From Zelonia costaricensis (lineage: Eukaryota; Euglenozoa; Kinetoplastea; Trypanosomatida; Trypanosomatidae): DNA of 13,646 nt. The DNA is taken from contig JASAOO010002919.1 in assembly GCA_030849075.1 (NCBI GenBank), forward strand, positions 1 to 13,646. The letters run 5' to 3'. The position numbers were made by a program, and so were the translations under genes. The notes beneath the pieces are model-generated. The model made no database searches, was not told the origin of the DNA, and was given only the letters and a program-made list of their open reading frames with translations. Shown one piece after another: positions 7,299 through 13,646 of this stretch. Position 1 is the stretch's first letter, and each line of letters begins with the position of its first letter.

Positions 7299-10200
7299 TC
7301 AACGCGTCTCTTCGATTGGCGTGGTCACTTCGTCGCTGCTTCGGGTGCCCACCAGCGGAAGCTCCATCAGCGGCACACAGCTGGGCACGCTCCTGACCCC
7401 GCGGCTGTGTGTTTCGAACCGCGGCACGGACGCGATGGCGGGGCTCTTGGGCGAGCTCGAGGCGAACAACGCCAGCGGGGAAGACGGGATGGAGGTGCCA
7501 TGCAGCTCGGCAGCCTCATCGTCGCCAGCCGCCTCCGCTGCGTCCGACTCGCCAAGCTGCCCTCGCCAGCCGCCGCCGTCGCGCGCCGCACTCGGGCCGG
7601 ATAGGCGGAGCGGCGGCCCCACACGGCTGCTCTCGACGACGCTGACGACGCGGCCGACAAACGAGTCGATGAGGGACTCGGGGAGCACGACGGCACCGTC
7701 AGCGGGCACCGCCGGCACACCAGACGACGGGGCGCTGACCACGATGTGCGCGTGTGACTGTTGCGTGGACGCCGGTGGCGTGACGAGGTCGCCGGCGGAG
7801 CGCAGCAACGGGAGCGTTTGCGGCGCGGGTGCGACCCACGGCTCCAGCGATGCCGGCCGGGCCAGCCAACTCTGCCGCCGCCCCTGGTTGCCACCGTTTG
7901 TGTCGTCGTCTGCGTTGTCGTCGGGGCACAGAGGCGAGCTGCGGTGTCGCAGTCTGTGCCCCGACGCCGCGAGCCGCAGCATAGCCGAGTGCCCGTCGCG
8001 GTCGAGGCCGGTGCTGCTGCTCGCACTCATTGCGGCGCTCGTGCCACTGCCTGTGCGGCTGCGGACGTAGAAGCAGGCCGAGGCCGCCTCGCGCGTGTCG
8101 GTGTCCGGGGGCAGGGACGGGAGTGTCAAGTTGAGCGACCACGCGACGGTGAGGGTCTGCGTTGAGGCCCCGCTGATGGCCGCGCCGACAGGGGGGGGCG
8201 ACGTTGCGCCTCCACCAGCGCCTGCCGCCGCAGCAGCAGCAGGAGCAACAGCAGGAGCTGCGGGAACAGTGGGAGCGGCAGCCGGCAAGCGGAGGTGCTG
8301 GTGGAACACCGCCAGCGTTGCACGGCGCAGCTCGGCAGCATTCCGGGCGAGGTTTGAGTCGCCACCGCTGCCGGCGCCGTCATCGTTACGGATCCACGGC
8401 CACGAGTACGCCTGTGAGGCGAGCCCGCCATGAGGCGGCCCAGGGCGGCAGCGACTTGGGTGCATCTCGTCCTCGACCGCGTCGGCAAGCACCTCGTCGT
8501 GCTCGTCCTCGGTGCTTGCGTCCAGCGGGCTCACCCGCGCCGCGGACGCGGCCCCGGCGGGACTCAAGACGTCATCCGCAGTTGGCAGCACCGCGGCGGT
8601 GGCGGTGCGCCGGCGCAGCGCGCTGGGCAGCTCCTCCACCTCCACCACCGTCTGCGCCCAGATCGAGCTCGTCTCGAAGTCCAGCCGCTCCTCCACCGTG
8701 ATGTGGCAGCGCGTGTGCAGCTGGCGCCTGAGGCCCAAGTCTGACGACGTCACCACCGCCGCGGCGGACCCCACGCCCGCCTCGAGCGCATCGATCGCGT
8801 CCCCGTCGTCGTCGTCCTCGCCGACGTCCGTCTCCTCCTCATCGCCCTCTCCACCGCCGTCCACCTCCTGGGCCAGCGGGTCCGAGTCCGCCCCCGAGCC
8901 CCGCTGCCTCGCACACCAGCTCGTGTAGACGGGGCAGCACGGCGCGTGGACGGCTGCGGCGCCGGTGCCCGCCATCCTCGCTCCGGTCGAGCCCACTGAA
9001 GCATCGTTCTTCAGGGGCACCGTGGGCCGGCCTGGGCTGACCGCCGTACCGCCGCGCAACGCCACCGCCGCAGCAGCAGCCTGCTCGAAGCCGATGTACG
9101 CAGGCGAGGACGGCCGACTCGTGCGGCGGGTGCGGCCGAGCCGGTCCATCAGCGAGAGTGGCAGCGGGGTGGAGTCGCCGGATCCGTCGACGTCGTCGTC
9201 GCTGCCGACGCAGAGCCCACCGAGGGGGCCGAGGCATGCCTCCGCGGCCTCGGGCACGCGCGGCAGCCGCGGCACCTCCACCCGTCCATCCACGATGGGG
9301 GACCGGAGGCACCACGAGGAGCCGGACGAAGACGACGAGACGGGCGACGTGGCGAACGCTGAGCTGCGGTGTGCCCCGTGCGACGTAGGCAGCTGCGTGG
9401 GAAGCATCGGCAGCAGTGACGGGGAGACGAGAGAGGCGGCGCTTGCGGCGGTGTTGGGGGCAGCCGAGTTGGGGGCAGCGGTTGACGTCGTGGTGTCGTT
9501 CGCCAGCGGCGTCTCCGCGGTGCACGGCGTGGCGGCGCTGTTGGGGAGCGCCGTCGTGGTGGAGGGGGCGACGGCGTTGGCTGGTGGGCTCGGCAGGTGG
9601 CGCCGTGGGCAGTCGAAGACTGCGTCAAGAGGCGACGCGTCCGCCACACCGCGTGCGCGTTCACTGCTGATGCCCAGCGTAGCCGGCGTCGCCGCCGCGT
9701 CCCTCGTCGCTTCGGCGCCGGCTGAGGTGGGCGTTGCCTCGCCATTGAGGCTGCGCTTCCGGGGCTCGCCGCCCACCGGCAGCACGGGGGTGCTGGTGGC
9801 GGCACCCGCCGCGCGGCCGCGGCGCACGGGCGACTGCCCCTCCTCCCCACCCGTAGCGGTGAGGGACGCGCTGTGGACGGCCATGGCGTGTCCCATCACG
9901 AGCAGAGGCGCCGGCGGGACGGTGAAGTACGTCGTGCTGCTGTGCCCGCTGCTGGTGCTGCTCGTGCTGCTTCCCAGCGTGTCATCGCCGTCGCCGTCCT
10001 CGCCGCCAGGGCGGTAATCGCGCCGGCGCTGCGAGTTGTCAGCTGGCGTGATGGGCGGCGAGCGGCCGTAGCGCCGCAGCGACGAGCCCTGCACCGGCGT
10101 CAAGCTCAGGCGCTCCTCCACATCGGCGCCGACGTCGGGCAAGTAGGCGAAGAAGGTCAGCTCCGGCGTGATGGGTCCCAGCGGAGGAGTGGGCACGGCC

Positions 10201-11573
10201 GTCACAACTCGCTCATGCGCCGAGCGTGCCACCTGCGGCGGCACCGCCGACGGCGGCTGAGGCCGTAGGCGCGGGCTCACGCTGGACGGCATGGGGCACG
10301 CGGCCAGCAGGTTCGTGGGCGTCTTGGTCTCCAACTCCTCCAGCGAGAGCGAGGAGGAGGGCACAATAAAGATGGTATTGCCACAGCTGCGGTGCTGCCG
10401 TGCGGTGCAGGGCTCGGTCGAGGTCGTCGATGCGGGCAGCTGCAGCGCGCCGACTGCCGATGCCGCTGCGGAGGCGGCGCAGGGGGCGATCAGCTCGCGC
10501 CGCAGCGCCTCCACATCGCTGGCGCACGACACAGTGGGCACCGAGCACGGCAGCGGCACGAGTAGCGGCGTCGTCCGCGGCGTGGGGGAGGACCGGCCGC
10601 TGGCGCTGGATGGCATGCTGGCCATGAAGGACGTTGTCGGGGAGACCCCCGCGAGCCCGAGCAGAAGCGAGGTCGGCGCCGAGGCGGTGCGCTTGGCGAG
10701 CTCCGCACCGACGGACGACGCCGCTGCGAGACGGCTGGTGAGGGCGCTGCGCTCTGGCAGTGAGACGGCGGTGGGCCGTCTACTGATGGACACGCTGGCG
10801 GACCCGGCGTACGACGCGGTGGGCGGCGACGAGGCGACGCTTCGCCAGTTGAAGAAGTGCGTGCTGGGCCGGCGCGGGAGGCCGTCCCCGATGAAGTCGC
10901 CGCTCCCACTGTTCACGGGCCGCACCCCTGCTCCGGCGGGGAGCGGCGGTGTTGGGGGGAGGGGCGACTGCCGTGCCGTGCAGGCGGCCGCGTGGATGAC
11001 GGGCGTGGATGACCGGGTCAGCGGTGTGGCGACGCTGGAGAAGCACGACGACATGCCCGGCGCGTACACGGTGGAGTACGAGGAGGACGCGGACGCGGTA
11101 GGCAGCTGGTGGATGGCATCGGACGCGATCACCAGCTCCGGCGACGCCTCAAGGTCGCCGTCGCGGCTGCATGAGCGCCAGAGGCGTGGCGCGCGGTGTG
11201 GCTGCGACGCGGACAGCAGTGGCACCGACGTGTGGCCCTGGCGGTCCGGGGAGGGGCTGTCACCCGTCGCGGCGTCAGCGGCAGCGTTCGCGGCCAGGCG
11301 ATGGCGTTGGGGACGCCCACCACGCGAAGGCAAGGAGGCGCCGGGGCAGGGTGCGGTGGGGTACCGCGTGGTTTGCGGCAGGTGGGGGCTCAAGACAAGC
11401 GAAGCGGGAGAGGGGGTGACGCTGCAGTCCGCCTCGAGTACGTGTGGCGGGCTGGGCAGGTCCTCTGCAGGCTCACCGCCGCTCAACGTGGGGGCGCCGG
11501 AGCCCCGTCGACGCGGTGGTGCATCGGGAGTGCGGCAAACGCCGCGCGCGGCGCCAAACGGCGTGTCGGACAT
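7299..11573 (-). CDS. Hypothetical low-complexity protein, 1424 aa
   Basis: I do not recognise this protein. From the ATG at 11573 it encodes 1424 residues and ends in TGA. The frame is open 43 codons further to a GTG at 11702, but that stretch is a translation of the splice-acceptor pyrimidine tract and contains no ATG. The protein is rich in Ser, Ala, Pro, Thr, Gly and Arg, has many Ser/Thr-Pro sites suited to proline-directed kinases, and shows no signal peptide or membrane segment. Visible low-complexity parts are Thr/Ala/Asn/Pro-rich 660-715, a strongly acidic run at 907-925, and an Ala/Pro/Gly tract at 1095-1125. More ordered-looking islands are 468-512 (aromatic and acidic, with SPPITP), 805-840, 943-989 (containing EERLDFETSSIW), 1053-1098 and 1294-1325. 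Codon use is GC-rich but consistent throughout, and a 4.3-kb open frame in such composition supports a real gene. It is probably a largely disordered regulatory or scaffold protein specific to trypanosomatids; that role is a guess. It shares the transcription direction of the carboxypeptidases, but no functional link is evident. Confidence 0.85.
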   Translation of the reverse strand: MSDTPFGAARGVCRTPDAPPRRRGSGAPTLSGGEPAEDLPSPPHVLEADCSVTPSPASLVLSPHLPQTTRYPTAPCPGASLPSRGGRPQRHRLAANAAADAATGDSPSPDRQGHTSVPLLSASQPHRAPRLWRSCSRDGDLEASPELVIASDAIHQLPTASASSSYSTVYAPGMSSCFSSVATPLTRSSTPVIHAAACTARQSPLPPTPPLPAGAGVRPVNSGSGDFIGDGLPRRPSTHFFNWRSVASSPPTASYAGSASVSISRRPTAVSLPERSALTSRLAAASSVGAELAKRTASAPTSLLLGLAGVSPTTSFMASMPSSASGRSSPTPRTTPLLVPLPCSVPTVSCASDVEALRRELIAPCAASAAASAVGALQLPASTTSTEPCTARQHRSCGNTIFIVPSSSLSLEELETKTPTNLLAACPMPSSVSPRLRPQPPSAVPPQVARSAHERVVTAVPTPPLGPITPELTFFAYLPDVGADVEERLSLTPVQGSSLRRYGRSPPITPADNSQRRRDYRPGGEDGDGDDTLGSSTSSTSSGHSSTTYFTVPPAPLLVMGHAMAVHSASLTATGGEEGQSPVRRGRAAGAATSTPVLPVGGEPRKRSLNGEATPTSAGAEATRDAAATPATLGISSERARGVADASPLDAVFDCPRRHLPSPPANAVAPSTTTALPNSAATPCTAETPLANDTTTSTAAPNSAAPNTAASAASLVSPSLLPMLPTQLPTSHGAHRSSAFATSPVSSSSSGSSWCLRSPIVDGRVEVPRLPRVPEAAEACLGPLGGLCVGSDDDVDGSGDSTPLPLSLMDRLGRTRRTSRPSSPAYIGFEQAAAAAVALRGGTAVSPGRPTVPLKNDASVGSTGARMAGTGAAAVHAPCCPVYTSWCARQRGSGADSDPLAQEVDGGGEGDEEETDVGEDDDDGDAIDALEAGVGSAAAVVTSSDLGLRRQLHTRCHITVEERLDFETSSIWAQTVVEVEELPSALRRRTATAAVLPTADDVLSPAGAASAARVSPLDASTEDEHDEVLADAVEDEMHPSRCRPGPPHGGLASQAYSWPWIRNDDGAGSGGDSNLARNAAELRRATLAVFHQHLRLPAAAPTVPAAPAVAPAAAAAAGAGGGATSPPPVGAAISGASTQTLTVAWSLNLTLPSLPPDTDTREAASACFYVRSRTGSGTSAAMSASSSTGLDRDGHSAMLRLAASGHRLRHRSSPLCPDDNADDDTNGGNQGRRQSWLARPASLEPWVAPAPQTLPLLRSAGDLVTPPASTQQSHAHIVVSAPSSGVPAVPADGAVVLPESLIDSFVGRVVSVVESSRVGPPLRLSGPSAARDGGGWRGQLGESDAAEAAGDDEAAELHGTSIPSSPLALFASSSPKSPAIASVPRFETHSRGVRSVPSCVPLMELPLVGTRSSDEVTTPIEETR

Positions 11574-11595
11574 CGTCGCGACTCGGTGTCGGCAG

Positions 11596-11671
11596 CTCCC
11601 AAAACAAAAAGAACAGAGGACCCCCGAGTGTGAATACGAGGAGGAAGAGGAGAGAGACACACAAGAGAAAA
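11596..11671 (-). promoter_or_regulatory. Predicted spliced-leader acceptor of the large gene
   Basis: On the minus strand a pyrimidine-rich stretch runs from about 11671 to 11601, with a second T-rich part next to the acceptor. The first AG after it is at 11597-11596 in GGGAG, leaving a 22-nt 5' UTR before the ATG at 11573. No other AG lies between about 11635 and 11597, so the choice is fairly clear. An AG at 11673-11672 precedes the tract and is less likely. Confidence 0.65.
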
Positions 11672-11814
11672 CTGATGAAGCAGGAGAAGAGGGCAACGCC
11701 ACGTTTTTTTTTCTTTTTGAGCTTCTTCAAGTGCTCGTGCCCGCACACCGTTGCCGCGGAGCTGCGCGTCTGTATATGTGCGCGGGTTTGGGCTGAAATG
11801 TGGGCTTATATGTA

Positions 11815-11828
11815 TGTGTGTGTGTGTG
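11815..11828. repeat. (TG)n microsatellite
   Basis: A short run of seven TG units, extended on both sides by imperfect TG/TA units, about 240 bases upstream of the start codon of the large gene. Confidence 0.85.
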
Positions 11829-12200
11829 AATGTGTACGTGCGTCTGTGATGATGTATGGCACAGACCGACCGCACCGCGTCCAACACAAGCACCAACACA
11901 CCCGCACGAGTTGATGGTGAGGGAGAAGGAGGAGGAGATATCGGTGAGGACAAGTACAAGTGGAACAAGAAAATCAATAAAAAAATGGCGAAGATGACAA
12001 GAGAAAAGAGAGCGCCAGAAACCTCCAAAGAAAACAACAACAACAAGAGCCCGTCGCCACACGATATAATACAAACGAGACGTCAGTGACAAGACTCAAG
12101 AACGGCAGAAGACGCGTCCCGGGCAGTCCTCCAACGCGCGCGCTGCACGAGCTAGTGCAACCACGAAGGAAGGAAGGAGGAGAGACAAAGATAAAGAGAA

Positions 12201-12210
12201 GGGGGGGGGG
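12201..12210 (+). repeat. Poly-G tract (10 G)
   Basis: A run of ten G in the upstream spacer, on the plus strand like the other long G runs. Confidence 0.9.
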
Positions 12211-12370
12211 CGTCGCGGCCAACACCGCGAAAAACTGAACAAGTGAGCAGCTATCCTCCGCGAGAGGGGAGGGAAAGGGGGGAGAGGGGCCCGGTGCGTA
12301 GGGAAGAAGGCGGACAAGGTGTCGCCACGCTTACATTCGAGACGAACACCAGAGAGAAGAACACAACACA

Positions 12371-12373
<3 letters not shown>

Positions 12374-12408
<35 letters not shown>
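12374..12408. repeat. (AC)n microsatellite, longest in window
   Basis: About 17 uninterrupted AC units. Its length makes it the most likely of the microsatellites here to vary between strains. Confidence 0.95.
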
Positions 12409-12410
<2 letters not shown>

Positions 12411-12658
12411 TAGTGGTGACAAGAAGAGAGAAAAATGGGGTTTGGAGGAGACGAAAAGGTGCGCGCTACAAGTCCACGGTCGCCACACAATGAGCCCCTT
12501 CAAAGATGGAGCACAGACACAAAAACAAAGAGGGAGTTGAAGAAGAAGCAAGTGAGTAGAAGCAGGCAGGGTGCCGGGCGACACTACCCTGCTTCTCCCG
12601 GTGCGGCCCTCACCTCCAGCGCACAGAGGCGAAGAAGGAGGATCAAGGCGCCGCGGAG

Positions 12659-12681
12659 CACACACACACACACACACACAC
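12659..12681. repeat. (CA)n microsatellite
   Basis: About eleven uninterrupted CA units in the upstream spacer, 250 bases from the longer AC repeat. Confidence 0.9.
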
Positions 12682-12982
12682 GAACACTTTCAACCACGCA
12701 GTTCGCCTACGATGATGATACGCCGTTGTCGTCCGCAGCACAGAGGCACAGGGGACGGGATCGGCAAGTCAACGCAAAAAAAGAAAGATGAAAGTGCTCA
12801 CACACGGGGCGGAGCAGGACAGGGCGCGCAAGCAATATAAAACCGAAACACGCAAACAAGAAAGAGTGCGCTAACGTACACACGGAGGTGACACAGAAGG
12901 GCAGGGGTTGGGAAGGCGGAAAAAGGACGGCGAAGGTGAGAAGGAAGGGGGGGATAAAGGCAGAATGCGTGCCTGTGGTGCT

Positions 12983-13005
12983 GGGGGTGGGGGTGGGTGG
13001 GGGGG
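12983..13005 (+). repeat. G-quadruplex motif
   Basis: Four G runs of 5, 5, 3 and 7 bases are separated by single T loops, a pattern expected to give a very stable quadruplex. A second group of three long G runs with single-T loops follows at 13056-13071. Both are on the plus strand, the template strand for the genes. Confidence 0.75.
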
Positions 13006-13602
13006 AGAGGAAGGAAGCAAGAGGAGGGAGCGCGGTTCGGGAGAGCGTGCATGGAGGGGGTGGGGTGGGGGAGGTGGATATGCGTTGGGGGAGAGAGAAG
13101 CGGCTAAAGACAAAAAGAGCCCAGAAATAAAAGGCGCAGCGCACGCACGCAAATGAGAAAGCAAGAGGAGGAGGAGGAGGGAGTGAGGTGAAGTGAGGAG
13201 GATATGAGAGTGAAGAGGACGAGGCAAGAGAAGAGGCGAAGACCAGAAATCAAAAAAACGAACAACGGAAGGGGCGGAAAATGAAGAAGACGCGAAAAAC
13301 AAGGAGTGAATTGCGGCGGCGGAGCCGGCTGCGTCTGTAGCCTCGGCTGCTTCGGTGCGAGTCACTTTGTTAATCGGCGTTGGCCTTTCTGCCTCTTCTT
13401 TTTTTGTTTTTTGAAGACTCGGCTTGCGCGTCGCTGTGGCCCCCAAATGCGAGCCTCAAGACGACAGGGTTAGACAAAGACGGTGCGGAAGGGCGGGGGG
13501 AGGAGGGCAAGAGGTGTGTTTGCTAGCCGTGTCTGCGAGCCGGTATCACGTGTCGCTTCTTTTCCAAGACGCGCGGGCTGGTGTACGCGATGGTCGGAGG
13601 AC

Positions 13603-13615
13603 GGGGGGGGGGGGG
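13603..13615 (+). repeat. Poly-G tract (13 G)
   Basis: A run of 13 G near the right edge of the window, on the same strand as all other long G runs. Confidence 0.9.
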
Positions 13616-13646
13616 ACAGCGGGAAGGGGAAGGGGAGGGCGTGGGG

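Larger units (their letters stand above)
11574..13646. other. 5' flank of the large gene (no gene)
   Basis: The 2.07 kb upstream of the large gene contain its splice signals and, further right, presumably the 3' UTR of a gene beyond the window. The plus strand is purine-rich over most of the length, especially 12880-13310. It holds three TG/CA microsatellites, poly-G runs and a strong quadruplex motif. A local pyrimidine tract of opposite polarity lies at 13384-13412. Open frames here (for example minus-strand 13446-12871) are proline/serine-rich low complexity with no domain, so no gene is called. Confidence 0.7.

Noticed and set aside
8965..10017. 350-codon plus-strand open frame inside the large gene
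   Set aside because: Another antisense shadow in the same GC-rich region, with low-complexity sequence and no recognisable motif.
10291..11796. 501-codon plus-strand open frame antisense to the large gene
   Set aside because: Composition is consistent with a shadow of the minus-strand gene, it runs against the direction of every other gene, and it ends in the splice region of the large gene. No domain is visible.
12871..13446. 191-codon minus-strand open frame in the right spacer
   Set aside because: Almost entirely Pro, Ser and Leu, as expected from a CT-rich strand; no domain or signal suggests a real protein.
1..13646. tRNA, rRNA, CRISPR array, insertion sequence or bacterial-type promoter and terminator
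   Set aside because: None was seen. Repeats are simple or a single 60-bp pair, and the gene signals are those of trypanosomatid trans-splicing.

Overview
The window looks like nuclear DNA of a trypanosomatid, most likely Leishmania or a close relative (Leishmaniinae). The reasons are: GC-rich intronless genes all on one strand; long gene-free spacers full of (CA)n and poly-G; pyrimidine tracts ending in AG a few tens of bases upstream of each start codon, as expected for spliced-leader trans-splicing; and a tandem pair of CBP1-type serine carboxypeptidases. I cannot name the species from sequence alone.

All three supported genes lie on the minus strand, so transcription would run from right to left as part of one polycistronic unit. 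In that order they are: (1) a 1424-residue low-complexity protein of unknown function (11573 down to 7299); (2) serine carboxypeptidase copy B, 462 residues (4954 down to 3566); (3) serine carboxypeptidase copy A, 464 residues (1779 down to 385). The spacers are 1.8 to 2.3 kb. They have no convincing coding content and hold UTRs, splice and polyadenylation signals, microsatellites and G-rich tracts. The left 384 bases are the 3' flank of copy A. The right 2.07 kb is the 5' flank of the large gene plus, presumably, the 3' UTR of a gene outside the window.

Both carboxypeptidases are secretory, signal-peptide-bearing family S10 enzymes of the yeast carboxypeptidase Y type, with an intact Ser/Asp/His triad. 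They are a mosaic. About 90% of residues are identical over 48-233 (copy A numbering), with nucleotide blocks of 59, 73 and 90 bp that are perfectly identical. Only about 36% are identical over residues 253-310. Copy B looks canonical. Copy A has lost the four-residue loop between two conserved cysteines and carries substitutions at normally conserved active-site-region positions, which suggests a changed specificity or stability. Two of the longest frames begin with GTG upstream of the first ATG. I place those starts at the first ATG after the predicted splice acceptor (4954 and 11573).

The spacer between copy B and the large gene contains a perfect 60-bp direct repeat separated by a single N (6392-6512), probably an unresolved contig join. 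I found no RNA gene, CRISPR array, insertion sequence or wholly new system.
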